A DNA stretch of 64,000 nucleotides from Actinomadura oligospora ATCC 43269 (GCF_000518265.1 NZ_JADG01000004.1:930001-994000); one strand, 5' to 3'. Positions 34,282 through 43,772 are shown, numbered from the stretch's first letter. Notes: generated by a model not told the origin, from the letters alone. A program made the numbers and translations.

Positions 34282-34294
34282 ATTGTGTTGTATC
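34282..34294 (-). promoter_or_regulatory. GATACAACACAAT box upstream of paralogue 2
   Basis: The 13-base GATACAACACAAT (minus strand) recurs exactly at 43285-43297 on the plus strand. Related ACAGCACAATC and GGACACAATC boxes stand at 32342-32352 and 45921-45930. Three of these lie 89-96 bp upstream of a start codon in the same orientation. It is likely a binding site; the factor is unknown. Confidence 0.45.
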
Positions 34295-34386
34295 CAACTC
34301 GAGCCCCCGCCGAGACCCGATCGAGACCGGCTCGATCCAGGACACTGGGGCTGAATCGGTGGTAAGGGGCGGTCCCAAAACGGAAC

Positions 34387-34414
34387 GGGCCCCGCCTCCG
34401 AAGAGACGGGGCCC
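34387..34414 (-). terminator. Terminator after peptidase paralogue 1
   Basis: On the minus strand, GGGCCCCG and CGGGGCCC, extended by GTCTC/GAGGC pairing, enclose a TTCG tetraloop. The stem is followed by GTTCCGTTTT. This is the most canonical intrinsic terminator in the window. Confidence 0.88.
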
Positions 34415-34479
34415 TGCGTGGAGCTGCGCGCGGAAGCTCCGCACGAGACCCCACACGGTGTTCCGCGTGCGGACGTCGC

Positions 34480-36099
34480 CTACTTGATGACGTCGTTCAG
34501 CAGGCCGCCGGAGACGGCCGCGCTGCGCATCCCGGCGGGCGGGGTGGGGTCACCCAGCTGCGGGACGTGGACGGTCCGCTTCGCCGGCAGCTTCCCGGTC
34601 AGGAAGTACGCGTCGAAGTAGGAGTCCACCGCCGACGAACCGCGGTGCACGATGCAGTGCGTGCGGTCGCCGTCCTGGACCACCAGGTGCGAGCCCTTGA
34701 GGCGGCGCTGCATGTCCTGCGCGCCCTGGTAGGGGGTCGCGGCGTCGGCGGTCGCCTGGAACATCAGGATGTTCTTCGGCAGGTTCTTCACCGCGCCGAC
34801 GTTCACCGGCTTGGATGCCTTGGCCGGCCAGCCGAGGCACGGCGAGTTGAACCAGACGTTGCCCCAGGTCAAGAAGGGGGCCTTCTTGTTGATCCGGGTG
34901 TTGTCGGCGTGCCACTTCTTCCAGCTCGTCGGCCACTGCACGTCGGTGCACTGGACGGCGTTGTAGACCGCGAAGGAGTTGTCGTCCACCGCACCGCTCG
35001 TCGCACCACCGAAGGTGTCGACGAAGGCGGCGACGTCGCCCTTCTTGTAGGCCGACAGGCCCGCGGCCATCATGTTCCACATGCCCGCGCTGCGGCGGTA
35101 CGCGGCGTTCTGGATGGTGTCGGTCAGGCTCGAGGAGCTGACCGCCGCGCTCTTGTCCGCCGAGTAGACCGGAGTCTTGGCGAGCTTGGCGCGCAGACCG
35201 TAGAAGAAGGAGCGGACCTCCTTCCGGGTCTTGCCCAGGTGGTACACGGAGTCGTACTTGGCCACCCAGCCGAAGTAGTACTCCATGTTGGCGTTGAAGG
35301 CGATGTCCTGGTTCAGGTTGGCCTTGTACCAGGCGTCGGACGGGCCGACGACGCCGTCCAGGACCATGCGGCCCACCTTGGTCGGGAACATGGTCGCGTA
35401 GACCGAGCCCAGGTACGTGCCGTAGGAGGCGCCGTAGTAGTCGAGCTTCTTGTTCCCGAGCGACAGGCGGATCGAGTTGAGGTCCCGCGCCGAGTCGATC
35501 GTGCGGATGTGCTTCAGCAGGCCGATCTTGTCGGCCTTCTTGCACGCCGCGTCGTAGGCGTAGGTGCGCTTCAGCCAGACCTTCACCGACTTGGCGTCGC
35601 CCGTGCCGTAGTCCGGACGCGGCTCCTGGTTGAAGGCCGTGTCACAGCTGAGCGACGGCTTGCTCGCCCCGACGCCGCGCGGGTCGAACCCGATGACGTC
35701 GTAGGCGGCGCGCATCGCCGGCGAGTTCTGCGCGAAGACGCGGGGGCCGAAGATGCCGCCCGCGCCGCCCGGGCCACCCGGGTTGACGACGATCTGGCCC
35801 TTGGCCTTGCCGGTGCCCGTGTGCGGGGTCTTCGTCACGAACAGGCTGATCTTGGTGCCGTTCGGCTTGGCGTAGTCCAGCGGAACCCGGAGCTCACCGC
35901 ACTGCACGATCTTCGAGACCGGGAAGATCGGGTCGTAGTTCGCCGCGACCGTCTTGACGAAGTCGTCGGAACACGCGTGCCACTTGACCGCGGACACCTT
36001 GGCGGCGCCCGTGTCGGCCGTGGCGGCGGTGGCGGCGACGGCGCCGAAGGCGGTAGCGCCCAGGCCGGCCGTCGCGGCCATGATGACGAGTCTCTTCAC
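34480..36099 (-). CDS. Secreted S33 tripeptidyl aminopeptidase-like hydrolase (paralogue 1)
   Basis: This is a 539-residue secreted alpha/beta hydrolase starting at GTG 36099 (VKRLVIMAATAGLGATAFGA), with GGAGGAG upstream. The oxyanion loop is NPGGPGGAGG, nucleophile S235 is in YGASYGTYLG, the acid is in TADAATPYQG, and the His in DRTHCIVHRG. It pairs with paralogue 2 in its GASYG elbow, THCIVHRG His motif and leader. It is the first of five tandem copies after ispG. A hairpin at 36142-36173 and an AACAACGATC box (36201-36212) lie in its upstream region. Likely extracellular peptide trimming. Confidence 0.92.
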   Translation of the reverse strand: MKRLVIMAATAGLGATAFGAVAATAATADTGAAKVSAVKWHACSDDFVKTVAANYDPIFPVSKIVQCGELRVPLDYAKPNGTKISLFVTKTPHTGTGKAKGQIVVNPGGPGGAGGIFGPRVFAQNSPAMRAAYDVIGFDPRGVGASKPSLSCDTAFNQEPRPDYGTGDAKSVKVWLKRTYAYDAACKKADKIGLLKHIRTIDSARDLNSIRLSLGNKKLDYYGASYGTYLGSVYATMFPTKVGRMVLDGVVGPSDAWYKANLNQDIAFNANMEYYFGWVAKYDSVYHLGKTRKEVRSFFYGLRAKLAKTPVYSADKSAAVSSSSLTDTIQNAAYRRSAGMWNMMAAGLSAYKKGDVAAFVDTFGGATSGAVDDNSFAVYNAVQCTDVQWPTSWKKWHADNTRINKKAPFLTWGNVWFNSPCLGWPAKASKPVNVGAVKNLPKNILMFQATADAATPYQGAQDMQRRLKGSHLVVQDGDRTHCIVHRGSSAVDSYFDAYFLTGKLPAKRTVHVPQLGDPTPPAGMRSAAVSGGLLNDVIK

Positions 36100-36141
36100 A
36101 GACCACTCCTCCACACCGGACCCTCGAATAGGTCCGGTTCA

Positions 36142-36173
36142 CGGTGATTCGCCCGAAATTTTGGCGATCACCG
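36142..36173 (-). promoter_or_regulatory. Hairpin in the leader of peptidase paralogue 1
   Basis: CGGTGAT-T-CGCC and GGCG-ATCACCG form an 11-bp stem with one bulged base around an A/T-rich loop. It lies 43-74 bp upstream of the GTG at 36099. It could be a leader hairpin or an operator; it is not followed by a T-tract. Confidence 0.45.
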
Positions 36174-36200
36174 AGGTCGCGGAGGTAGTACGTAGGCGTC

Positions 36201-36212
36201 GATCGTTGTTAC
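36201..36212 (-). promoter_or_regulatory. GTAACAACGATC box upstream of peptidase paralogue 1
   Basis: GTAACAACGATC (minus strand) stands 102 bp upstream of the start at 36099, the same distance class as the boxes ahead of paralogues 2 and 3. Its AACAACGATC core is identical to that at 5236-5245 in the XRE leader. Confidence 0.35.
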
Positions 36213-36272
36213 ATGGTTGCCTTTTCGTGATTTTTGCCTCGTAGATGAGCGAAAGGTAAATATCACCATGAA

Positions 36273-36310
36273 CGCGAGGAGCCCCTGGGATCTCCCAGGG
36301 GCTCCTCGCG
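36273..36310 (-). terminator. Terminator after ispG
   Basis: An 18-bp perfect inverted repeat (CGCGAGGAGCCCCTGGGA and its complement) with only two central bases, so the real loop is opened by one or two pairs. It lies 31 bp after the ispG stop and separates the isoprenoid block from the peptidase array. Confidence 0.88.
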
Positions 36311-36341
36311 CGCTTCGGGGGCGGTATGGGCCGCCCCGGCG

Positions 36342-37538
36342 TCAGCTGACCGTGACGGTCGCGCCAGGGCCGCTCACCGAGCCGTCCTCACCGATCTCGA
36401 GGCCCATCTCCTCGGCGATGCGCATCGCCTCCTCGATGAGCGTCTCGACGATCTGCGCCTCGGGGACGGTCTTGACGACCTTGCCCTTGACGAAGATCTG
36501 GCCCTTGCCGTTGCCGGACGCCACGCCCAGGTCGGCCTCGCGGGCCTCGCCCGGGCCGTTCACCACGCAGCCCATGACCGCGACGCGCAGCGGGACCGGG
36601 AAGCCCTTCAGCCCGGCCGTGACCTCCTCGGCCAGCGTGTACACGTCCACCTGCGCGCGCCCGCAGGACGGGCAGGACACGATCTCCAGGCCACGCTGCT
36701 TCAGGCCGAGGGACTCCAGGATCTGGGAGCCGACCTTGACCTCCTCGACCGGGGGCGCCGACAGCGACACGCGGATGGTGTCGCCGATGCCCTGCGCGAG
36801 CAGCGCGCCGAACGCCACCGACGACTTGATCGTGCCCTGGAACGCCGGACCGGCCTCGGTCACGCCCAGGTGCAGCGGGTAGTCACAGGCCGCGGCCAGC
36901 TGCCGGTACGCCTCGATCATCACGACCGGGTCGTTGTGCTTCACCGAGATCTTGATGTCCCGGAAGTCGTGCTCCTCGAACAGCGAGCACTCCCACAGCG
37001 CCGACTCCACCAGCGCCTCAGGGGTGGCCTTGCCGTACTTCTCCAGCAGCCGCTTGTCGAGGGACCCGGCGTTCACGCCGATCCGGATCGGGACGCCCGC
37101 GTCCTTGGCCGCGCGGGCGATCTCGCCGACCTTGTCGTCGAACTTCTTGATGTTGCCCGGGTTCACCCGGACCGCCGCGCAGCCCGCCTCGATCGCCGCG
37201 AACACGTACTTCGGCTGGAAGTGGATGTCGGCGATCACCGGGATCGGCGACTTGCGCGCGATCGCCGGCAGCGCCTCCGCGTCGTCCTGCGACGGGACCG
37301 CCACCCGGACGATCTGGCAGCCCGACGCGGTCAGCTCCGCGATCTGCTGCAGCGTGCTGTTCACGTCGGCCGTGAGCGTCGTGGTCATCGACTGCACCGA
37401 CACCGGGGCGTCACCGCCCACCGGCACGCTGCCGACCATGATCTGCCGGGACTTGCGACGCTCGCCCAGCGGCCAGGCCGCCCCGGCAGCCTCCTCTTCG
37501 CCGCCCCGGATCGTCGGAATACCCAGTGAAACGCTCAT
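36342..37538 (-). CDS. ispG: 4-hydroxy-3-methylbut-2-en-1-yl diphosphate synthase
   Basis: This is a 398-residue GcpE/IspG. It has [50 protein letters not shown] and the iron-sulfur cysteines in [15 protein letters not shown] and [10 protein letters not shown]. It carries out the sixth step of the MEP isoprenoid pathway, reducing methylerythritol cyclodiphosphate to HMBPP with a 4Fe-4S cluster in the cytosol. I chose ATG 37538 ([10 protein letters not shown]), which has GAGGAGAGGG just upstream. It follows dxr and rip1 on the same strand in the conserved actinobacterial order. Confidence 0.97.
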   Translation of the reverse strand: MSVSLGIPTIRGGEEEAAGAAWPLGERRKSRQIMVGSVPVGGDAPVSVQSMTTTLTADVNSTLQQIAELTASGCQIVRVAVPSQDDAEALPAIARKSPIPVIADIHFQPKYVFAAIEAGCAAVRVNPGNIKKFDDKVGEIARAAKDAGVPIRIGVNAGSLDKRLLEKYGKATPEALVESALWECSLFEEHDFRDIKISVKHNDPVVMIEAYRQLAAACDYPLHLGVTEAGPAFQGTIKSSVAFGALLAQGIGDTIRVSLSAPPVEEVKVGSQILESLGLKQRGLEIVSCPSCGRAQVDVYTLAEEVTAGLKGFPVPLRVAVMGCVVNGPGEAREADLGVASGNGKGQIFVKGKVVKTVPEAQIVETLIEEAMRIAEEMGLEIGEDGSVSGPGATVTVS

Positions 37539-37623
37539 CCCTCTCCTCACGCTCTCGCCCACCCAAGCCTAAGTGCCTGTGGTGGGTGACGTGACGCGGA
37601 TGGGTGACGAAGTCGGTCACTCT

Positions 37624-37634
37624 TTGTAGCTATT
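37624..37634. repeat. TTGTAGCTATT box (copy at 45954)
   Basis: The 11-mer TTGTAGCTATT occurs here, in the ispG-rip1 gap, and again at 45954-45964. Both are preceded eight bases earlier by GTCA. On the minus strand it stands about 90 bp upstream of ispG. Confidence 0.35.
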
Positions 37635-37639
37635 CCGTG

Positions 37640-38830
37640 TCATCCGGGTATCTGCAGCGGGTTGAACAGGTCCGCGATGATCAGGAGCAGTCCGAGCCCC
37701 ACCAGGATCAGGACGGCCAGATAGGTGATCGGCATGAGCTTGGTCATGTCCACCGTCCCCGGGTCGGGCAGGCCCTTCCTCCTGGCCAGCCACGCCCGGG
37801 TCCGCTCGTAGGCCACGACGGCCAGGTGCCCGCCGTCCAGCGGGAGCAGGGGCACCACGTTCAGCGCGCCCAGGAAGACGTTGACCGACACGACGAGCTG
37901 GAGGAACAGGAAGGTCTTGTCGCGGGCCGTGCCGTGCGAGGAGAAGATCTGCCCGGACACCTCCGTGGCCCCGACCACACTGCCGACCTGGCCTCCGGGG
38001 GTGCTGGCCCGGTCCGGGGAGAACAGGTTGGGCAGCGCCTTCGGGAGGTCCACGACGACCTGGCCGACGGCCTTGAGCATCGCGCCGAGCGTCCGGCCGC
38101 CGTAGCCGAGGGCGGCGACGGGGCCCAGGCGCTCGTAGCGCCGTCCGACGATCTTGGACTGGACGCCGATGAAGGGCTGGCCCGAGACGCCGGCCAGGGT
38201 GACCCGGACGGTCGTCTCCCCGCCGCCGCGCCGGACGACCACCGGGACGGTCTGCCCCGGACGGGCCCTGTCGAGCGCGTCCCGGAACCGCGCCCAGTCG
38301 GAGACGGGCGTCCCGTTGAAGACCACGACGCGGTCGCCCGCGCGGATCCCGGCGGCCTTCGCGGGCGACACCGGACGCCCCGCGCAGGACGTGGACGCGC
38401 CCGCCGGGACGCAGTCGCTCACCGCCTCGACGGTCGAGCTCGCCGTGCCCGGATGCAGCTCGCCGACCGTCATCGCGGTCACCGCGAGCAGCAGGAAGGC
38501 GAACACGAAGTTCACCACCACGCCCGCCGAGATCACGACGGCGCGCCGCCCGGCGGGCTGCCGGTAGAAGGCCCTCTCCCGGTCCTCCTCCGGGATCTCC
38601 TCCAGAGGCGTATAGCCGATGATCCGGACGAACCCGCCGAGCGGCAGGGCCTTCACGCCGTACTCGGTCTCGCCGCGCCTCCGGGACCACAGCGTCGGGC
38701 CGAACCCGACGAAGTACTGGGTGGCCTTCATGCCGAACCGCTTGGCGGTCAGGAGGTGCCCGCCCTCGTGCAGCATGACCGACACCAGCAGCGCCACGAC
38801 GAAGGCCACGGCGCCGAGGAGAAAGGCCAT
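37640..38830 (-). CDS. rip1: Site-2 intramembrane metalloprotease (RseP/Rip1 type)
   Basis: This is a 396-residue M50 protease. The zinc motif HEGGH (H21, E22, H25) lies in the first membrane segment, followed by TQYFVGFGPTLWS and GGFVRIIGYTP. A PDZ domain occupies about 120-210 (VSPAKAAGIRAGDRVVVFNG). The third motif is the membrane-embedded LPLDGGHLAVVAYE, giving the catalytic Asp. It cleaves membrane-spanning anti-sigma factors and other single-pass proteins within the membrane. In mycobacteria Rip1 lies between dxr and ispG, as here. The gene and its dxr neighbour are 48 bp apart. Confidence 0.96.
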   Translation of the reverse strand: MAFLLGAVAFVVALLVSVMLHEGGHLLTAKRFGMKATQYFVGFGPTLWSRRRGETEYGVKALPLGGFVRIIGYTPLEEIPEEDRERAFYRQPAGRRAVVISAGVVVNFVFAFLLLAVTAMTVGELHPGTASSTVEAVSDCVPAGASTSCAGRPVSPAKAAGIRAGDRVVVFNGTPVSDWARFRDALDRARPGQTVPVVVRRGGGETTVRVTLAGVSGQPFIGVQSKIVGRRYERLGPVAALGYGGRTLGAMLKAVGQVVVDLPKALPNLFSPDRASTPGGQVGSVVGATEVSGQIFSSHGTARDKTFLFLQLVVSVNVFLGALNVVPLLPLDGGHLAVVAYERTRAWLARRKGLPDPGTVDMTKLMPITYLAVLILVGLGLLLIIADLFNPLQIPG

Positions 38831-38878
38831 CCGCGGGGCCCCCTTCGGGCGGACGCGCCGCCGGGGCCGCTCCCCCGG

Positions 38879-40183
38879 TCAGCCGGTCTGGGTCAGCGCG
38901 CGGGCGCGCTCCCTGGCCCACGCGTCGGCGGCGAGGACGTCCTCGACGGTCAGGTCGTCCGCCGGGCGGGCGTCGCGCGCCGCGTGCTCCTCCACTACCC
39001 GCGCGATGGTGTCCACTATCCCCAGGAAGGGCAGGGTTCCCGCCCGGAAGGCCTCCACGCACTCCTCGTTCGCCGCGTTGAAGACCGCGGGGAACGTGCC
39101 GCCCTCGGCGCCGACGTGCCGGGCCAGCCGGACGGCCGGGAACGCCTCGTCGTCCAGCGGGAACAGCTCCCAGGTGTGGGCGCGCGTCCAGTCCACGCCG
39201 GGCGCGGCGTCCGGGACGCGGTCCGGCCAGTCCAGGCCGAGGGCGATCGGGAGCCGCATGTCGGGCGGGCTGGTCTGGGCGAGGGTCGAGCCGTCCACGA
39301 ACTCCACCATCGAGTGGATGTAGGACTGCGGGTGGACCATGACCTCGATCCGGTCCATCGGCACGTCGAACAGCAGGTGCGCCTCGATCACCTCGAGGGC
39401 CTTGTTCACCAGGGTCGCCGAGTTGATCGTGATGACCGGGCCCATGTCCCAGGTCGGGTGGTTCAGCGCCTGCTCGACGGTGACGTCGGCCAGCTCGGCG
39501 CGGGTGCGGTCGCGGAACGGGCCGCCGCTCGCGGTCAGCACCAGCCTCCGCACCTCCTCGGCGGTGCCGCCGCGCAGGCACTGCGCGAGCGCCGAGTGCT
39601 CGGAGTCGACCGGGACGATCTGCCCCGGACGGGCGCGCCGCTTCACCAGCGGGCCGCCGACGATCAGGGACTCCTTGTTCGCGAGCGCGAGGGTGCGTCC
39701 GGCGTCCAGCGCGGCGAGCGTGGAGGCCAGGCCGAGCGCGCCGGTGACGCCGTTCAGGACCACGTCACAGGGCAGCGCGGCGACGTCGGCGACCGCGTCC
39801 GGACCGGCGACGATCTTCGGGATCGGGTAGTCGCCCGCGCTGTACCCGCGCCGCTGGGCCTCGGCGTAGAAGGCGAGCTGGAGGTCCTGCGCGGCGGAGG
39901 CCCGCGCGACGGCGACCACCTCGGGCCGGAACTCCAGGGCCTGCTCGGCGAGCAGGTCGACCCGGCCGCCGCCCGCCGCGAGGGCGGTCACCCTGAACCG
40001 CCCGGGGTTGCGGCGGATCACGTCGAGGGCCTGCGTGCCGATCGACCCGGTCGAGCCGAGCAGCACCACCTCGCGGAGCGGGGCGCCGCCGGGAGCGCCG
40101 CCGGGCGTCCGGTCGGGGCGCTCGCCGGGGTCTCCGGCCGGGTTTCCAGTCGCGGTTCCAGTCACCGTCCCATTGTCGGCCAT
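38879..40183 (-). CDS. dxr: 1-deoxy-D-xylulose 5-phosphate reductoisomerase
   Basis: This is a 434-residue DXR. Motifs are [16 protein letters not shown] (NADPH loop), [13 protein letters not shown] (metal and substrate residues), [40 protein letters not shown], and [13 protein letters not shown]. It performs the committed step of the MEP pathway, converting DXP to MEP with NADPH. ATG 40183 gives a roughly 35-residue Pro/Gly-rich N-terminal extension ([14 protein letters not shown]) not needed for the fold. A start closer to [11 protein letters not shown] cannot be excluded. It heads dxr-rip1-ispG. Confidence 0.96.
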   Translation of the reverse strand: MADNGTVTGTATGNPAGDPGERPDRTPGGAPGGAPLREVVLLGSTGSIGTQALDVIRRNPGRFRVTALAAGGGRVDLLAEQALEFRPEVVAVARASAAQDLQLAFYAEAQRRGYSAGDYPIPKIVAGPDAVADVAALPCDVVLNGVTGALGLASTLAALDAGRTLALANKESLIVGGPLVKRRARPGQIVPVDSEHSALAQCLRGGTAEEVRRLVLTASGGPFRDRTRAELADVTVEQALNHPTWDMGPVITINSATLVNKALEVIEAHLLFDVPMDRIEVMVHPQSYIHSMVEFVDGSTLAQTSPPDMRLPIALGLDWPDRVPDAAPGVDWTRAHTWELFPLDDEAFPAVRLARHVGAEGGTFPAVFNAANEECVEAFRAGTLPFLGIVDTIARVVEEHAARDARPADDLTVEDVLAADAWARERARALTQTG

Positions 40184-40376
40184 GACCGGCCACGCCGTGG
40201 ACGGCCTTCGCGGAAGCCGCACGACGTCGCCACAAGGCGGAACGGCCAAACCCGCCCATCGCCCCTGACGGGCTTTGTCCAGTTATGCCACTATTCGTGT
40301 CAGCTCGCCCGGCATACCGTCCGCAGGCGGGCTTCCACTCGCATCCCCGTCTCCAACCCCGACACGAGGAGACCCG

Positions 40377-41432
40377 ATGGGACGCCACCCCCTCCGCCCC
40401 GACCCCCGCCGCACCCCTCGCAGGATCGTCCTGGCGCTGCTCGCGACGGCCGCCGTCGTGCCCCTCGTCGCAGGCCCCGCCTCCGCGGATCCCGCGCCCA
40501 CCGCGCCGCGCGACCGGGGCCCGACCGCACCGATCGCGACGGCGCCCGACCCGACCGCGCCGTTCGCCCCCGGCCCCACCGCGCCGGTCGTCCACCCGCT
40601 GGCCACGACCACCGCGTCCCAGCAGGCGGTGGAGCGGTTCTGGACGCCGGAGCGGATGCGCTCGGCCACCCCGATGGACACGCTGACCAGCTCCAGGAGG
40701 ATCACGCCGGAGCAGGTCAAGAAGGGCGTGCCCGCCGTCGTCCAGTACTCGCAGCCGAACGGCGGCTCCGCCTGGACGGGCGGCGGCGCGATCACCAGGA
40801 CCGCCGGACGCGTCTTCTTCACCTACCAGGGCAGGACGGCGTCCTGCTCGGGCGACGCGATCACCAGCACCAACAAGAGCGTCGTGATCACCGCCGGGCA
40901 CTGCGTCAAGCTGGACGGCGCCTGGCACACCAACTGGACGTTCGTCCCGGGCTACAACAACGGCAACGCGCCCTACGGCACCTGGGCCGCCGCCAAGACG
41001 CTGTCCACCCCGCAGTGGACGGCCAGCGAGGACATGAACTACGACGTCGGCGCGGCCGTGGTCGCCCCGCTGAACGGGCAGCGGCTCACCGACGTGGTCG
41101 GCGGCCAGGGCATCGCGTTCAACCAGGCGCGCGGCCAGGTCATGTACGCGTTCGGGTACCCGGCGGCCTCCCCCTACGACGGGACGAAGCTGATCTACTG
41201 CTCCGGCACGGTCATCGACGACTTCCTGATCAGCAACGACCTCGGCATCGGCTGCAACCAGACCGGCGGCGCGAGCGGCGGGCCCTGGTTCCTGAACTTC
41301 AGCGAGTCGGCGGGCACGGGCGTCCAGAACTCGGTGAACAGCTTCAAGTACAACTTCCTGCCGAACTACATGTTCGGTCCCTACTTCGGCACGGACGCGC
41401 AGAACCTCTACAACACCGCCCAGTCGTCCTGA
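40377..41432 (+). CDS. Secreted trypsin-like serine protease
   Basis: This is a 351-residue exported protease of the trypsin-like (S1-type) fold. A long signal peptide with a basic, twin-arginine-containing n-region (PDPRRTPRRIVLALLATA) ends near VAGPASA (37). It is followed by a PTAP-rich pro-segment (about 40-75). Catalytic residues: His in VVITAGHCVK, Asp in NYDVGAAVV, Ser in GGASGGPWFL. Cysteine pairs flank His and Ser (ASCSG, IYCSGT, IGCNQ). ATG 40377 has GAGGAG upstream. It diverges from dxr. Confidence 0.9.
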   Translation: MGRHPLRPDPRRTPRRIVLALLATAAVVPLVAGPASADPAPTAPRDRGPTAPIATAPDPTAPFAPGPTAPVVHPLATTTASQQAVERFWTPERMRSATPMDTLTSSRRITPEQVKKGVPAVVQYSQPNGGSAWTGGGAITRTAGRVFFTYQGRTASCSGDAITSTNKSVVITAGHCVKLDGAWHTNWTFVPGYNNGNAPYGTWAAAKTLSTPQWTASEDMNYDVGAAVVAPLNGQRLTDVVGGQGIAFNQARGQVMYAFGYPAASPYDGTKLIYCSGTVIDDFLISNDLGIGCNQTGGASGGPWFLNFSESAGTGVQNSVNSFKYNFLPNYMFGPYFGTDAQNLYNTAQSS

Positions 41433-41703
41433 CGGGCGGCCGGACCCGGGCGCACGACCACGTGAGCTGACGGGACCGGCGCGGCGCGTCCTGGGAGACC
41501 GCGGGCCATGCGCTCCCGCTCACTCGTCCCCGCCGCCGCGCTCCCGGTCCGCGCGGCCCCTGCCGACCGGTCCGCCGCCGGGCGTCTCCCTGCCCGGCGC
41601 GGCCCGCGCGGGTCGCGGTTCACGAGGTCGTGAGCGTCCACCGCCGGACGGGCACTCGCACACTGGCCCGTCCGGCGTCCGTCCGCCGGGCCCGGACGAC
41701 GCG

Positions 41704-43116
41704 TCAGTTCCAGCCCGCGACCGGGAGGGACAGGACGAACGCGGCGCCGCCGCCGGGGGCGTCCTCGACGGTGAGGGCTCCGCCGTGCCGGACGGCGATC
41801 TCCCGCGCGATCGGCAGGCCGAGGCCGCTGCCCCCGGCGTCCCGGCTGCGCGCGGCGTCCAGCCGGGTGAACCGGTCGAAGATCCGCTCCCGCTCGCCCT
41901 CCGGCACGCCCGGCCCGTCGTCGGCGATGGTGACGACGGCCCGTCCGTCCTCCGCCCGGACCGTCACCACCACCTTGGAGTCGGCGTGCCGGTCGGCGTT
42001 GGCCAGCAGGTTCACCAGGGCCCGGGCGAGCTGCAGCCGGTTGGCGACGACCATGACGTCCGGCTCGGCGTCGACCACGACCGGGACGCGCGGATCGCGC
42101 CGCCGGTGCTCGGCCCGGACCAGCTCGCCCACGTCCAGCACCGAGCGGGCGGGCTCGACGCCGGAGTCCAGCCGGGCGAGCGCGAGCAGGTCGTCCACGA
42201 TCTGGTGCAGCCGGTCGGCGTCGCGCAGCGCGTCCCGCATCGTGCGCTGCGGGTCGGTGCCCTCGGGATCGTCCAGCGCGAGCTCGAGCCGGGCGCGCAG
42301 GCCGGTCAGCGGGGTGCGCAGCTCGTGCGAGGCGTCGGAGGTGAACCGGCGCTGCTGCGCGACCGCGGCCTCCAGCCGGTCCAGGGTCGCGTTCACAGTG
42401 GCGGCGAGCACGGCGATCTCGTCCCCCGTGTCCGGCTCCGGGACGCGCCGGGACAGGTCGGACGCGGTGATGTCGGCGAGCCCCCGCTCGATCCGGCGGA
42501 CCGGTCGCAGCGCCCGGCCGGCCGCCCGCCACACCCCGGCCGCGACCAGGCCGAGCACCGTGGCGCAGAGCAGGCCGAGGACGAACTCGGGGACGAGGCT
42601 GCCGACGAACCACGGCTCGGGGATCGCCGCGTACACCGTCGCCTCGCCGTACGCGGCGGTGACGACGTCGTAGCCGACCACGACCGCGCAGGCGCGCGCG
42701 ATCTGCCGGTCGTCGCAGATCCGGACGTCCACGCGGGTGTCGACGCGTTCGGGCCGCGCCCGGGTCATCGGCGGGCGGCCCTTCAGGACGGCGGACGCGG
42801 CGAGCACCCGGTCCGTCCTGTCGTCCACGATCTGGATCGCCGACGAACGGCCGTACGGCGGAACGGGGTCGGCGAGCCTCCCGGCCGTGGCGGCGACGGC
42901 GACGCGCCGGGCGGCCTGGGCGGCCTCGTCGTGCACCTGCGCGCGGGCCACCCACTGGAGCATGAGGCCCGCGGCGGCCACCAGGATCGCCAGCAGCAAC
43001 CCGGTGCCGAACGACGCGGCGATCGTGACCCGGCTCCGGATGGAGCGCGGGCGAGGCCACCGGGCGCCCCTCCCGCGAGGCGCCTCCTCCGTCGGCCCAA
43101 CCGCCCCGGCCCCCAT
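41704..43116 (-). CDS. Orphan sensor histidine kinase
   Basis: This is a 470-residue membrane histidine kinase: membrane segments at about 32-54 and 171-195, an extracytoplasmic sensor of about 115 residues, HAMP (ALRPVRRIERGLADITASD), H264 in FTSDASHELRTPLTGL, N-box LVNLLANADRHA, IADDGPGVPEGERERIFDRF and GGSGLGLPIAREIA. It resembles the actinomycete MprB/CseC-type kinases. No response regulator lies on either side within the window. The true partner could be elsewhere, which is unusual for this class. A gene-free GC-rich stretch (41433-41703) follows. Confidence 0.9.
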   Translation of the reverse strand: MGAGAVGPTEEAPRGRGARWPRPRSIRSRVTIAASFGTGLLLAILVAAAGLMLQWVARAQVHDEAAQAARRVAVAATAGRLADPVPPYGRSSAIQIVDDRTDRVLAASAVLKGRPPMTRARPERVDTRVDVRICDDRQIARACAVVVGYDVVTAAYGEATVYAAIPEPWFVGSLVPEFVLGLLCATVLGLVAAGVWRAAGRALRPVRRIERGLADITASDLSRRVPEPDTGDEIAVLAATVNATLDRLEAAVAQQRRFTSDASHELRTPLTGLRARLELALDDPEGTDPQRTMRDALRDADRLHQIVDDLLALARLDSGVEPARSVLDVGELVRAEHRRRDPRVPVVVDAEPDVMVVANRLQLARALVNLLANADRHADSKVVVTVRAEDGRAVVTIADDGPGVPEGERERIFDRFTRLDAARSRDAGGSGLGLPIAREIAVRHGGALTVEDAPGGGAAFVLSLPVAGWN

Positions 43117-43284
43117 GTCTCCTTTGTAGGCCGGGGCCGTCCAACACCCGGCAAAGGCACCCTCCCGGACCGTTCCAGGGCCGCGAAGTCTCTACCGGAT
43201 GCCCACCATTTCCGCAGGTCACGACACGGATGGACGGGAGATCGGCACATCGATGCTTTGCCGGTACTTGCACCGCGCGTATCC

Positions 43285-43297
43285 GATACAACACAAT
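43285..43297 (+). promoter_or_regulatory. GATACAACACAAT box
   Basis: This is an exact copy of the 13-base box ahead of peptidase paralogue 2 (34282-34294, opposite strand). Here it lies 57 bp upstream of the small CxxC protein start at 43354. Confidence 0.45.
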
Positions 43298-43353
43298 CGG
43301 CGATCTATAACTGAAGTTACGTGATCCCGACTCCCGCCACGGGGGGAATGGCA

Positions 43354-43635
43354 ATGGTTCCGCAGGGCGAGCTGAGGTTCGATCCCAGCGCGCTGAGCGC
43401 CGCGCAACGTGAGGGCGACGCGTGCGTCGTCTGCCACAAGAGGTGGCCACGTCCGCGTGTGCGCGTCGGTCGACTGCCGGACGGCCGGGAGGTGGTGGCG
43501 TGCGACGACTGCGCGCCCGTCCTGCCCGTCCCGCGCAGCCGGCCGAGGACGACGCGGAACGACGGGGAGCGGGACACGGACGCCGAAGGACCGGTGGTGG
43601 AGCCGGCGTCGGCGACAGCGGCGGCCGTCGAGTAG
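43354..43635 (+). CDS. Small CxxC zinc-binding-like protein (93 aa)
   Basis: This is a 93-residue protein with CVVCHKRW and VACDDC, two CxxC pairs about 22-25 residues apart, a likely zinc knuckle. It has a basic middle (RPRVRVGRLPDG) and an acidic C-terminus. I chose ATG 43354, which is six bases after a GGGGGGA (43341-43347); GTG 43321 and ATG 43348 are in frame. Similar small proteins are common in Streptomyces and related genera with no assigned role; a DNA or protein adaptor role is possible. The 13-base GATACAACACAAT box stands upstream. Confidence 0.72.
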   Translation: MVPQGELRFDPSALSAAQREGDACVVCHKRWPRPRVRVGRLPDGREVVACDDCAPVLPVPRSRPRTTRNDGERDTDAEGPVVEPASATAAAVE

Positions 43636-43772
43636 GCCGCCTCGCAACTGGAGTTCTCTCCAGGAGAGGGTGACCCGGAGATTCGGGGGGAGATCCGGGG
43701 CCACCCCGCAAGGGCGCGCCCGGCTGGGGGCGGTCGGGCGCGCCACCCCTCGACCGAGCCCCCCTCTTCCGA

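Noticed and set aside
37604..41470. A 1288-codon plus-strand frame opposite rip1 and dxr
   Set aside because: It is a shadow of clear minus-strand genes, with no family motif of its own.
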